Source of the DNA: Crateriforma sp964453205
GTDB taxonomy: Bacteria; Planctomycetota; Planctomycetia; Pirellulales; Pirellulaceae
NCBI GenBank assembly: GCA_964453205.1
Contig: CAYVRC010000006.1
Location: 13,344-77,343, forward strand
Direction: 5' to 3'
DNA: 64,000 nucleotides
Positions 38,076 through 47,538 of the stretch are shown here, one piece after another. Each line of letters starts with the position of its first letter. The first letter of the stretch is position 1. The notes beneath the pieces are model-generated. The model made no database searches, was not told the origin of the DNA, and was given only the letters and a program-made list of their open reading frames with translations. Position numbers and translations under genes: made by a program.

Positions 38076-40670
38076 TCACTCCACGGCAAGCCGACGTCGA
38101 TACACGGTCGTGCCGTTGGTGACGTACAGGTAGCTGTGTCCCGGGCCGGCCAAAACACAACTCGTCAGTGGTTCGTCGGGATCTGGTTTCGGCAGCACGC
38201 CGCAAGGCCGACCGGTCGGATCAAAGATTTGCACGCCGACCGCGCTGGTCACGTAGTAGCGTCCGACTTTGTCGACCGACATGCCGTCGCCGCGGGAAGC
38301 CGTGTGGTAGGGCGGCGGTTCGTTGAACCGGAACTCGCCTTCAGGGTCGACGGTCAAACGCATCGGCATCGTCGGCATCTTGGCGTCCAGTTCGCCCTTC
38401 TTTCCCACGCGGAACGTCCAGGTCGTCATGCCGCCGGAATCGGACACCGCCAAAGTGCCGCCATCGTCGGACAAGGCAATTCCGTTGGGCCGCGTGATGC
38501 CGACGTCCACGGCGGTCGACTCGCCGGACGTCGGATCGATGCGTGTCACTTGTTTGATCTTGGTTTCCGTGATCAGGATCATCCCGTCGCCGGTAACCGC
38601 CAAATCGTTCGGCTTGACATTGTCGGCAACGGTTTCGACTTTGCCGGAATCGGGATGGATCGAAATCACACGGTTCGCGGAACCTTGGCAACCGTAAAGT
38701 TTTCCGTCGGGGCCGAATTCCAGTCCGCTGACGGCTTGGTCGGTGATCGTCGTTTTCTTGCCGTCGGTGACGTCAATGCGATAGACCGCGGGTGCTTTCA
38801 TGTCGCAGAAGTAAAAGTTGCCTTCTCGGTCGGTACACGGTGCGTCGGCAAATCCCAAGTCTTTCGCGACGACTTCCCAGGTCCGCCCCGGTACCAACAA
38901 GTTCAACAGGGTCAGGTCACCTTTCAAGTCGTCGCTGGTGTCGATTTCGGGCACGTGCGTTTCGTTTCGCCACAACCATTTCATGGCTTCGGGAAACAGC
39001 GGACTGCCGAAATCGGGTCCGTGCGAGTAACCCTCGGCCCAATCAAAGCGGGTGTCGTATCCCATGTAGCTCAGCGCCGATGCCATCCGCTGGTTCGCCC
39101 AAGGCCAGCTTCCGAACTGATTGTCGACGTCGCCGCTGGTGTCGGCCATGTAGATGCGAATCGGTTTGGGCTCCGTTTTGCGGACCAATGCCGGGTAAAC
39201 GTTGCCGCCGCGGATGTTGGTGAAGCTGCCGACACTGGAGTAGACCTTGCCGAACTTGTCGGGGCGTTCCCAAGCCACCGTGAACGCACAGATGGCGCCG
39301 GAACTGGACCCCGCGATCGCTCGCATCGCGGGATCCGTGCTGATGTTGTAGCGGGATTCGACCGTCGGCAAAATTTCTTCCAACAGGAATTGTGAATAGC
39401 GATCGCCCAAGCTGTCGTATTCGAAGCTGCGGTTGGACGATTTGTTGCCCTGGCGTGGCTTGGTTTTCTCATGCCCGGGATTGATGAACACCGCGACGGT
39501 CGGTGGCATCTCGCCGCGTGCGATCAAGTTGTCCAAAACGATGGGAATTCGCCATTTTCCTTCGACATCGCTAAGCCGCTGACCGTCTTGAACGACCAAC
39601 AACGCCGCAGGTGTGGACGCGTCGTATTGATCGGGAACGTAGATCGACCAGTCACGAATCGTGCCGGCGAAGATCTCGGACTCCCAAGGCGGCATGGTTT
39701 CGACCTTGCCGCGGGGGACTTTGTCACCGGCGATCTGATCGGGATGAGCCTGCCAGCCCGGCTTGGTTTCCGGCGACGGAATGACGGTCGGCGCGGCATC
39801 GTCATCCCACAACCAACGCAATGCATCGGAGAAGACTTTCCCGGCGAACTTGCCCGTGTGACCGCCTTCGGTCATGACCAACTTGTACGGATAACCGGCA
39901 TACTGCAACGCGGCGGCTAAATCTTGATTCCCCAGCGGCCAATTGCCGTGCAGGTTGTTCAGGTCGTCCCGGCCGTCGTGCAAATAAATCTTCAGCGGTT
40001 TCGGATCGGCTTTGGTTTTGCGGACCAGTCCCGGATAGGCCCAACCGCCACGGATGTTCGTGAAGCTGCCGATGTGGCTGAGTACTTTGCCGAATGCTTC
40101 GGGCCGCTCCCAAGCCACCGTGAAAGCACAGATGCCGCCCGAGGAAATGCCGCACACGGCGCGATCCGCCGGGTCTTGGGAAACGTTCAAGCCTTGGGTG
40201 GCGGTCGGTAAAAACTCGTCGATCAAGAAACGAGCGTACCGATCCCCGAGGGAATCGTATTCGAAGGAGCGATTGCTGCGATCCGCCGCGTCAGGCAGTG
40301 TCGCGGGGACGGTGCCGGGATTGACGAACACGGCGATCGTCACGGGCATCGCCTTTCGGCCGATCAGCTCATCGAAAACCGCGGGAACCCGAAAAGCGCC
40401 GTCGGGTCTGGCATAGTTCTTGCCATCCATGAACACCATCAGGCCGGCGGGTTTGGCCGGATCGTATTCCGCCGGGACGTAGACGCTGTACTCCCGGGTC
40501 GTTCCCGGAAAAATTCGGCTGCTGTCAAACACGCCCGAGGTCAATTCGCCCCGCGGTGCGGTCGCTTCGCCCCCTTGGACGATTTCGTCGGCGGTGATCG
40601 GTCCGACAAGCTGACACGCAAGGCCGGTAAGCAGCAGTGCCGCGACCAATGTTTTCGACATGGATTTCAT
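38076..40670 (-). CDS. Tandem esterase domains fused to SMP-30/gluconolactonase-like propeller
   Basis: 864 residues, signal peptide at 1-27. Two homologous alpha/beta-hydrolase (putative esterase) domains lie at about 45-295 and 325-575, each with RSNRSFEYDSLGDRY or SSNRSFEYDSLGDRY and an elbow: GISSG (174-178, Ser176) and GSSSG (454-458, Ser456). Acid/His candidates are HDGRDD with GGHTG in domain 1 and the SHGPDF region in domain 2. From about 590 an SMP-30/gluconolactonase propeller follows (VSGLEFGPDGKLYGCQGSAN, ITRPNGIALSDDGGTLAVSD). It is exported and may process esterified carbohydrate. Both hydrolase domains look active. Confidence 0.9.
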   Translation of the reverse strand: MKSMSKTLVAALLLTGLACQLVGPITADEIVQGGEATAPRGELTSGVFDSSRIFPGTTREYSVYVPAEYDPAKPAGLMVFMDGKNYARPDGAFRVPAVFDELIGRKAMPVTIAVFVNPGTVPATLPDAADRSNRSFEYDSLGDRYARFLIDEFLPTATQGLNVSQDPADRAVCGISSGGICAFTVAWERPEAFGKVLSHIGSFTNIRGGWAYPGLVRKTKADPKPLKIYLHDGRDDLNNLHGNWPLGNQDLAAALQYAGYPYKLVMTEGGHTGKFAGKVFSDALRWLWDDDAAPTVIPSPETKPGWQAHPDQIAGDKVPRGKVETMPPWESEIFAGTIRDWSIYVPDQYDASTPAALLVVQDGQRLSDVEGKWRIPIVLDNLIARGEMPPTVAVFINPGHEKTKPRQGNKSSNRSFEYDSLGDRYSQFLLEEILPTVESRYNISTDPAMRAIAGSSSGAICAFTVAWERPDKFGKVYSSVGSFTNIRGGNVYPALVRKTEPKPIRIYMADTSGDVDNQFGSWPWANQRMASALSYMGYDTRFDWAEGYSHGPDFGSPLFPEAMKWLWRNETHVPEIDTSDDLKGDLTLLNLLVPGRTWEVVAKDLGFADAPCTDREGNFYFCDMKAPAVYRIDVTDGKKTTITDQAVSGLEFGPDGKLYGCQGSANRVISIHPDSGKVETVADNVKPNDLAVTGDGMILITETKIKQVTRIDPTSGESTAVDVGITRPNGIALSDDGGTLAVSDSGGMTTWTFRVGKKGELDAKMPTMPMRLTVDPEGEFRFNEPPPYHTASRGDGMSVDKVGRYYVTSAVGVQIFDPTGRPCGVLPKPDPDEPLTSCVLAGPGHSYLYVTNGTTVYRRRLAVE

Positions 40671-40981
40671 CGGGAACTGGTTTTGAAAAAGTGGAATCGA
40701 GAATGGTCGGGCGGGAAGCCGCCGGGGAGCCCATAAGTTAGTCGAAGCCGCGCCCGTCGTGTCCGTCGCCGACCGCTAGCCGTCCTTTCCGGTCACGATC
40801 CGGCTGAAACCTCGGCCCGCGCCCGACCGGCCGAACGCCGACTTTGCGTCGCCGGAAACGTCGTGAAACACGTCTTGGGAATTGACCTGACGAAGATGTT
40901 CCCGTCCGTGCTAAAAGCTTTTTCATCTGGTCCGCCGGGGCCACACGATTGCTTTGCCACCGCAATGACGAGAACTATTCG
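40671..40981. other. Intergenic region between tandem esterase and methyltransferase genes
   Basis: About 310 bases between divergent genes. It should hold both promoters. No clear -35/-10 pair, hairpin or coding region is recognised. Confidence 0.55.
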
Positions 40982-42310
40982 ATGGGCCTTCCCTTTTCCG
41001 CCGACACCCAAATCGCGTCGATCAAAAAAATCCTGCACGGCGTGGCCGAACCACTGGACTTGAACGTTTCGGTTCGACTGTGGAACGGCGAAGTCATCCC
41101 GCTGGGCAGCGAAACCGATGGCAGATACACGATCCGATTGTCCGGCCCCGGCGTGATCGGCGCCCTGATACGTCGTCCGACGCTGGAAACGTTCGTCCGA
41201 TTGTATGCGACCGGGCACGTCGATTTCGAGGGCGGCGACTTGATTGAATTCACCGAGGCGATCAAGGCGAAACGTGAAAACCGGCAACGCCTGAAACAAA
41301 TCAGCAAGCCGATGCTGGTCAAAAACACCCTGCCGTTTCTGTTCGCCAAGAAGCCGGCGGGAACCATCCGGCACGGCTTTAACCACGACATGATCGGACG
41401 CAAGGAATCCAAACGAGACAACACCGACTACATCCAATTCCACTACGACGTCGGGAATGATTTTTACAAGTTGTTTTTGGGCGACCAGATGCAATACACC
41501 TGCGCCTATTTCAAAGACTGGTCCAACACGCTGGAACAGGCACAGCACGACAAGATGGACATGATTTGTCGCAAGCTGCGATTGGAAAGCGGTGACCGAA
41601 TGTTGGACATCGGTTGCGGCTGGGGCGGTTTGATCTGTCACGCGGCCCAGCATTTCGGCGTCCGTGCACACGGCATCACTTTGTCACAGCAGCAGCACGA
41701 CTTTGCCAAGGAAAGAATCGAGCAACTCGGCTTGCAAGATCGGGTCAGCGTGGAGATCTGTGATTACGCGGATCACGAAGGAACGTACGATAAAATTTCC
41801 AGCATCGGCATGTCGGAACACATCGGCGCGGCCAATTACCCGCGTTATTTCGGCAAGATTCGCTCGATGCTTCGCGATCGCGGCGTGATGCTGAATCACG
41901 CGATCGCGCGGAGTTCGAAAAAGTCGAAACGGGCCGCCGCGCGAATTCGGCCGGAGCGGAAATTCATCCTCAAATACATTTTTCCCGGATCCGAATTGAC
42001 GCCGGTCGGAATGACCACCGACGTCATGGAACAAACCGGTTTCGAAGTCCACGACGTCGAATCTTGGCGCGAACATTACGCGTTGACGCTGCGATTTTGG
42101 TGTCAACGATTGTCGGCCAACAAGGAGGCCGCGATCGAAATGGTCGGTGCGGAACGATATCGACTGTGGGTGGCCTATCTGGCAGGCGGATCGGGCGGTT
42201 TCGCCAACGGATCGATCAAGCTGTTCCAGGTCGTGGCGACCAAACGCGCCGGCAAGGGGCTTTCGGGCATGCCGCCGACCCGTGAACACCTTTACCGCGC
42301 CGCCGCTTGA
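40982..42310 (+). CDS. Cyclopropane-fatty-acyl-phospholipid synthase-like methyltransferase
   Basis: 443 residues from ATG at 40982. A CFA-type N-terminal domain precedes the class I methyltransferase: HYDVGNDFYKLFLGDQMQYT is the family signature, DIGCGWGGL (from about 209) binds SAM, and CHAAQHFGVRAHGITLSQ follows. It transfers a methylene/methyl group to unsaturated phospholipid acyl chains. It starts just after the intergenic region, and no companion amine-oxidase or DUF1365 gene is adjacent. Confidence 0.91.
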   Translation: MGLPFSADTQIASIKKILHGVAEPLDLNVSVRLWNGEVIPLGSETDGRYTIRLSGPGVIGALIRRPTLETFVRLYATGHVDFEGGDLIEFTEAIKAKRENRQRLKQISKPMLVKNTLPFLFAKKPAGTIRHGFNHDMIGRKESKRDNTDYIQFHYDVGNDFYKLFLGDQMQYTCAYFKDWSNTLEQAQHDKMDMICRKLRLESGDRMLDIGCGWGGLICHAAQHFGVRAHGITLSQQQHDFAKERIEQLGLQDRVSVEICDYADHEGTYDKISSIGMSEHIGAANYPRYFGKIRSMLRDRGVMLNHAIARSSKKSKRAAARIRPERKFILKYIFPGSELTPVGMTTDVMEQTGFEVHDVESWREHYALTLRFWCQRLSANKEAAIEMVGAERYRLWVAYLAGGSGGFANGSIKLFQVVATKRAGKGLSGMPPTREHLYRAAA

Positions 42311-42313
42311 ACA

Positions 42314-44038
42314 TCACGGTTGGGCTTGGTCCGACACGCCCATCCCTGTCCCCGTGGTACCGCCGGCGCGAGGATCGGCGACCCCGACGAAGCGTCCGTC
42401 CGGGGTGCGGCGGATCGCCTGAGTCACGCCGGCGGCGGAAAGATATTCGACGCGATGGCCGAACGACTTCAGGCCTTCCACCAAAGACTGATCCGCCTTG
42501 GCTTCGACGAACAGTTTCGCCGGTATCCACTGATGATGGATGCGTGGCTGTGAAACGGCTTGATCGATGGATCGGCCACCATCCAGGGTTCTGACGATCG
42601 CCAACACGACTTGCGTGATGATCTTTGGTCCGCCGGCGGCACCGACCGTCAGTACGGGCACGCCGTCCTTCAGAACGATCGTCGGGCTCATCGACGACAG
42701 CGGACGTTTTCCGGGTTGCACGGCGTTGGCACGACCGCCGACCAATCCGAACGCGTTGGGCACGCCGGGCTGTGCCGAGAAATCGTCCATCTCGTTATTC
42801 AGCACGATGCCGGTCCCGGGAACGACGACTTTGGATCCGAACGTCGTGTTGATCGTCGCGGTGATCGCTACCCAGTTGCCGTCGGCATCCGCGGCGGCGA
42901 TGTGGGTCGTGTGTTTGCGAAACAGGTCCGACCGCCAATGATTCGGCGTTCCATGGCTTTGCACCGGAGTCGTCTGATTCACGTCGATTTTCGCGGCCAA
43001 GGTTCGCGCGTACGGCTTACCGGCCAAACCTCGGGGGACGTCGGCGAAGTCCGCGTCGCCCAACCAGTGCGCGCGGTCGGCGAAAGCCAACTTCATCGCC
43101 TCGGCAATGACATGATGGGCTCGGGCCGAGTCGTTTTTCAGCATCGCGGGCAGATCGAAGTTCTCCAAGATGTTCAAGATCTGTGCGACGTGGACTCCTC
43201 CGCTACTCGGCGGTGGAAACCCGATGACTTCGTAACCGCGATAGGTCGTTCTCAGCGGCGTCCTTCGTTTAACTCGGTACGCCGCGAAATCTTCTTTGCT
43301 GATCAGGCCGCCGTGCCGCCGCATCCAGGCGGCGACTTCGTCGGCAAATTCGCCTTCGTAGAACCAATCCGGTTCGCCGGCGATTCGGCGATACGAGCGA
43401 GCCAGATCCGGCAGACTCAGAACGTCCCCCGTGGCGTAGTCGCCGCCGCCGGCTTTGATCAACATTTTTGCCGTCGCCGGAAACCGCAGGATGTCCTCGC
43501 GGGTCGCTTTCAGTTTTCTCGCGTAGCCGGCATCGATCGCAAAACCGTCATCGGCAATTTCGGCCGCCGATTTCAGAAAGTCGTTCAGGTTCAGCCTTCC
43601 GCTCGTCGACACGGCTTCGCGATACGCGGCCAGTGCCCCCGGAACCGCGACGGCCAACGGCCCGGTTCGACTGAGCTGCGGATCGGCCACGCCGTCGACC
43701 AGGAACATCCCCTCGGTCGCGGCCGCGGGTGCCGTCTCCCGTCCGTCGATGGCGACGACTTGACCGTCGGCTTGGCGGATCAAGACGAAACAGCCGCCCC
43801 CCAAACCCGAGTTGTGACCATCCACGACACCCAGCGTGATCGCGGCGGCGACGGCGGCGTCGATCGCGTTGCCGCCTTGCCGGAAAGCCCGCAATCCGGC
43901 CTCGGTCGCAAGCGGCTGGACCGTCGCGATGATCCCTTGGGCGTGCGGCGGCTCGGCCGATCCGACACCGATGTCCCAGCGAAACGCTAAAAGCAGCGTG
44001 GCGAAAACAAGCAGGGTGCGGGGGCCAAAAGCTTTCAT
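42314..44038 (-). CDS. ggt: Gamma-glutamyltransferase
   Basis: 574 residues from ATG at 44038; ATGs at 44053 and 44089 also lie in frame. A signal peptide precedes the large-subunit N-terminus (MQ-type QPLATEAGLRAFRQGGNAID, then VDGHNSGLGGGCF). The self-cleavage site is KHTTHIAAADADGN, with the first Thr of TTH as the nucleophile exposed after autoprocessing. The oxyanion PLSSMSP and GGPKII motifs are intact. It hydrolyses or transfers the gamma-glutamyl group of glutathione in the periplasm. It is convergent with the CFA-like gene, three bases apart. Confidence 0.95.
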   Translation of the reverse strand: MKAFGPRTLLVFATLLLAFRWDIGVGSAEPPHAQGIIATVQPLATEAGLRAFRQGGNAIDAAVAAAITLGVVDGHNSGLGGGCFVLIRQADGQVVAIDGRETAPAAATEGMFLVDGVADPQLSRTGPLAVAVPGALAAYREAVSTSGRLNLNDFLKSAAEIADDGFAIDAGYARKLKATREDILRFPATAKMLIKAGGGDYATGDVLSLPDLARSYRRIAGEPDWFYEGEFADEVAAWMRRHGGLISKEDFAAYRVKRRTPLRTTYRGYEVIGFPPPSSGGVHVAQILNILENFDLPAMLKNDSARAHHVIAEAMKLAFADRAHWLGDADFADVPRGLAGKPYARTLAAKIDVNQTTPVQSHGTPNHWRSDLFRKHTTHIAAADADGNWVAITATINTTFGSKVVVPGTGIVLNNEMDDFSAQPGVPNAFGLVGGRANAVQPGKRPLSSMSPTIVLKDGVPVLTVGAAGGPKIITQVVLAIVRTLDGGRSIDQAVSQPRIHHQWIPAKLFVEAKADQSLVEGLKSFGHRVEYLSAAGVTQAIRRTPDGRFVGVADPRAGGTTGTGMGVSDQAQP

Positions 44039-44103
44039 GGTCGGCGGGGTCATGTGGACAGGGGCTAGAACGCAAGACAGTTGTCGCATGTGACCCCGTC
44101 ATC

Positions 44104-47100
44104 TTAATCGGCTCGTGGGGCGAGAACGAGTTTGCCGGCAATCGCAGCCACCGATCGAGTTCGGTTAGAGAACCCAGGGGCTTGCCAAATCTTGATCAAG
44201 TCATTGCTGCATCCGGCGATCAGACGCTCGTCTTGGACGTCAAAGTCCAGGTCGATGACCCATCCGCCGGTCGGTTCCGTGACGAAAACCTCCCGCCAGG
44301 AAGTCGTCTGCCACAATCGGATTCGGCCATCCGCGCCTCCCGATGCGAGTCTCGAGCCGTCCTCGGAAAACTTCAACGCCATGACGCGGGCCGAGTGTCC
44401 GGCCAATTCGAAATGCCGTCGCGACAGCATGTCATAGATCACGATCTTTCGACTCTCGCCGCACATCGCCAGATAACGTTCGTCCGGTGAGATCGCGATC
44501 TCGCGAACACCAAAGTCCGGTCGAACCCGGTGAAGTTCCCGGCCCGCCTTGGTGCAGACCTTGACCCGACGATCGACCGAAACCGTGACGATCGCATCGG
44601 CCGACGGAAAGACCTCGATCGCAAAAACGGCCGCCTCATGCTGCGAATAAGCCGATTCGATACGGCCGTCGGATGACATCCGCGAAATCCTGCCGTCACG
44701 GCCGCCCAGCCACAAACAGTCTTCCGCCGCGTCGTAAGCCACACGGACATACGGCCCGTGTGATGCGACCGAGTGGGAACAACCGATCTGCGTCGGTGTC
44801 TGATCCTTGACCGAGCGGCCCGGGAGGTTCGTCAAAGGGCTTGTCGACTCGCGTTGTTGTTCGACGATGATCAGCTTGCCGTTTTCGTCGACGGCCGCGA
44901 TGCGAATTCGGCCCACATCGCGATCAGGTAAAAATTCCACGTCGACCACATTGGCGGACTCGGTGTCGTGTCGAAACAGCAACTGGAAATCGTCGGCTTG
45001 CCGACATCGCACTTCGCCGGTTTCGGTGCCGATGGCGACGAGCCGGTCCCGGCGATCCAGGGCGATGCAGCGTGGTTTATGATTCAGTTTGTGAACGGTC
45101 GGTGTCATCAAGTCGGGCCGCCAAAACCGGATCAAGCCGTCGCCGTCGGCCGTCGCCAGCACGCCGGAGTGAGGACAGAAATCGACCGCTGCCACGGTCG
45201 AACTGTGCCCGCGAAAGTCCGCAAGGTGTCGGTGGTACAACGGCCGGCCGTGCCGATCGGTCAGACGCGAATCCCAAAGCTGGACTTGATTGGCGTTCGC
45301 GCCGAATGCGATCAGCGACGATTCTGCCGATTCTTTGACGCTCGACACAGCGCCGCCGGCGATCGACTTGACGACCTCCAGAGTCGGAAACGCGTACTTG
45401 CCACTTTCGGGATCCGGCGGGCCGAGTTGCCAGCGAGCAACCAATCCGTGGGACGTTCCGACCAGAACTTGTTCGTTACCGCCGGAAAACGCGACGCTGC
45501 GGACTTCGGTTTGGTGTTGACCGGGATTGCAAATCCGACAGCTGCCCAAGGCCTTCCGATTCGATGCGTCATAGATAGAAAACGAGCCCCAAAGTTTCTT
45601 GAGATGATTCGTGCGGTCGCCCACGACAAGAAGTTTTCCGTCGGGCGAAAACTTGCAATCCGTGACGAATTTCTCCGTCGGCGTTTGGATCCATCCCTGT
45701 CGCAAGTCATCAAGTTGCCACCAAAACAGTCCTTCGTTGCCGCACGCCACTAATTGTCTTCCGTCGGGACTGATCGCGACTCCTCGAAGCATCGCCGCAC
45801 TCACCTGTGCCTTGTAGACGACTTCGTCGGCGGCGTAGTCCCAGACGTACAGCTCGCCGTTGTTGCAGGCGACCGCCAGCAGGGTTCCGTCGGGTGTGAA
45901 TGTGACCGCCGTTCCGCGATGGTTGCAATTCAGTTCCGCGATGATCGTCTTTGTCCGTACAGCCAACACGGCCGCGCAACGACTGCTTGCTTGCGTGATC
46001 GCCAGAGCGTCGCCGTCGGGCGAATAGGCAAGATCGCTGATCGCATGGACGCCATAGGTGAACGAGCCGACGAGCTCTGGTGGATGGCATTGTGACCAAA
46101 GGTGATGCCATTCCCAGCCGCGAAGATCGGCTTCGGCGGTCGCGGGGATCTGCGTCTCGAGCAGTTGGACGGTCTTGGCAAAGTTGCCTTGGACGAAGTG
46201 CGTGTGCGCGTTTCGAATCTCGGCGACGTAGGTTCGTGCGGCGAGTTCCTGATTCGCCGCGAGCGTCTGCCAAGATTGCCAAATGAACGAGGCAACACCG
46301 ATCAGCAAAGCCGACGTGACGAGCATTCCGGTGAACGCTGCGACGCGGTGACGGTGGACGAACTTTCGTGCCGCCAAAGTGCGCGAAGGCGATGGGATGG
46401 ATAAACGCTCACCGCGTAAATGACGACGAACGTCCTGAGCCAATTCACCCGCCGACTGATACCGCAGCGCCGGATCCTTTTGCAACGCCGTGGCGGCGAT
46501 CCATTCCGGTTCACCGGACACACGACGCACGAGTCGTTTGGGCGGACTGCTGCGATCTTCGGCAAGTCGCGTCAGATTCGGTGCTTCACGAAGCTGTTTC
46601 GAAACTCGCCGCGGTTCTTGATGGCGAATCAAATGACAAATCGCATCGATATCCGAAAGATCTTTGGCGGATTCGGCGAGCGGCGGTCCACCGGTCAGCA
46701 ACTCGTACAGCACCGCGCCGAGTGCGTACACGTCGCTACGGGTGTCGACGGCACCGGGACGAAGGCTCAATTGTTCCGGGCTCATAGATTGCCACGTTCC
46801 CAGGACTTGGCCGAACCGAGTCATGGTGGCTTGTTCGTTCCCTTTGGCGACCGATTTGGCGATGCCGAAATCGATGACTTTCAATTCCGGCCGGCCTTCG
46901 ACAACGGAAACCAACAGGTTGGACGGCTTTAAGTCGCGATGAATGACGGCTTGACGATGGGCGAACTGAATCGTGTCACAAAGATCGGCAAACAATTCCA
47001 GTCGCTGATCGATGGTCCATCGCTCCGCATCGCAATGAACGTTCAAGGCTTGGCCCTGAATCCATTCCATCGCAAAGAAGTGATATCCTTCAGCCACGCC

Positions 47101-47538
47101 GGCGTCCAAAAGCTTGGCAATCCGAGGATGATCCAAAGAGGCCAGGGTTTGCCGTTCGAATTCGAAACGGCGAATCGCTTCCTCGTTCCCGAATTCAGAT
47201 TTCAGTACTTTTAACGCGACGTTTCGACGAACCGGATGGTGCTGGATCGCCAAGAATACGATTCCCATCCCGCCTTGGCCGATCACGCGGACCAGTTCGT
47301 AATCGCCCAGGACACGTGGGTAAGTAAAGTCCGACTGGCCACCCATCGTCACCGACGTCTCTTGACTTGCGATCGCGTGAATTTGGTGACGCACGGTTGC
47401 CGAATCGGACAGCTGCTCCAAACGCGCGACACAGGCCTTGCACTCACGCAAATGGGATTCGGTACGCTCGAAGTCTTGATCCTCCCCTTCGCCGATCGCG
47501 AACGCACGCAGATCATCGCCGCTGGGATGCCAGGTCAC
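44104..47538 (-). CDS. Ser/Thr protein kinase with N-terminal ZAS-like zinc motif and C-terminal WD40 propeller
   Basis: 1144 residues, GTG start overlapping the sigma factor stop (GTGA). The N-terminus carries SHLRECKAC, an Hx3Cx2C zinc anti-sigma motif (H29, C33, C36). A Hanks-type kinase follows (about 80-350): IGQGGMGIVF glycine loop, VALKVLK, catalytic HRDLKPSNLL and DFGIA. One membrane segment (about 405-425, FTGMLVTSALLIGVASFIW) places the C-terminus outside the cytoplasm. About ten WD40-like repeats follow to the end (ISPDGRQLVACGNEG, LKFSEDGSRLASGGADGRIR). The protein may sense an external ligand and regulate the partner sigma factor by binding or phosphorylation (inferred). Confidence 0.93.
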   Translation of the reverse strand: MTWHPSGDDLRAFAIGEGEDQDFERTESHLRECKACVARLEQLSDSATVRHQIHAIASQETSVTMGGQSDFTYPRVLGDYELVRVIGQGGMGIVFLAIQHHPVRRNVALKVLKSEFGNEEAIRRFEFERQTLASLDHPRIAKLLDAGVAEGYHFFAMEWIQGQALNVHCDAERWTIDQRLELFADLCDTIQFAHRQAVIHRDLKPSNLLVSVVEGRPELKVIDFGIAKSVAKGNEQATMTRFGQVLGTWQSMSPEQLSLRPGAVDTRSDVYALGAVLYELLTGGPPLAESAKDLSDIDAICHLIRHQEPRRVSKQLREAPNLTRLAEDRSSPPKRLVRRVSGEPEWIAATALQKDPALRYQSAGELAQDVRRHLRGERLSIPSPSRTLAARKFVHRHRVAAFTGMLVTSALLIGVASFIWQSWQTLAANQELAARTYVAEIRNAHTHFVQGNFAKTVQLLETQIPATAEADLRGWEWHHLWSQCHPPELVGSFTYGVHAISDLAYSPDGDALAITQASSRCAAVLAVRTKTIIAELNCNHRGTAVTFTPDGTLLAVACNNGELYVWDYAADEVVYKAQVSAAMLRGVAISPDGRQLVACGNEGLFWWQLDDLRQGWIQTPTEKFVTDCKFSPDGKLLVVGDRTNHLKKLWGSFSIYDASNRKALGSCRICNPGQHQTEVRSVAFSGGNEQVLVGTSHGLVARWQLGPPDPESGKYAFPTLEVVKSIAGGAVSSVKESAESSLIAFGANANQVQLWDSRLTDRHGRPLYHRHLADFRGHSSTVAAVDFCPHSGVLATADGDGLIRFWRPDLMTPTVHKLNHKPRCIALDRRDRLVAIGTETGEVRCRQADDFQLLFRHDTESANVVDVEFLPDRDVGRIRIAAVDENGKLIIVEQQRESTSPLTNLPGRSVKDQTPTQIGCSHSVASHGPYVRVAYDAAEDCLWLGGRDGRISRMSSDGRIESAYSQHEAAVFAIEVFPSADAIVTVSVDRRVKVCTKAGRELHRVRPDFGVREIAISPDERYLAMCGESRKIVIYDMLSRRHFELAGHSARVMALKFSEDGSRLASGGADGRIRLWQTTSWREVFVTEPTGGWVIDLDFDVQDERLIAGCSNDLIKIWQAPGFSNRTRSVAAIAGKLVLAPRAD

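Noticed and set aside
37911..39395. 494-codon open frame on the plus strand
   Set aside because: Antisense to the tandem esterase gene; the opposite frame holds the real protein.
42560..43990. 476-codon open frame on the plus strand
   Set aside because: Antisense to gamma-glutamyltransferase; no domain or start signal.
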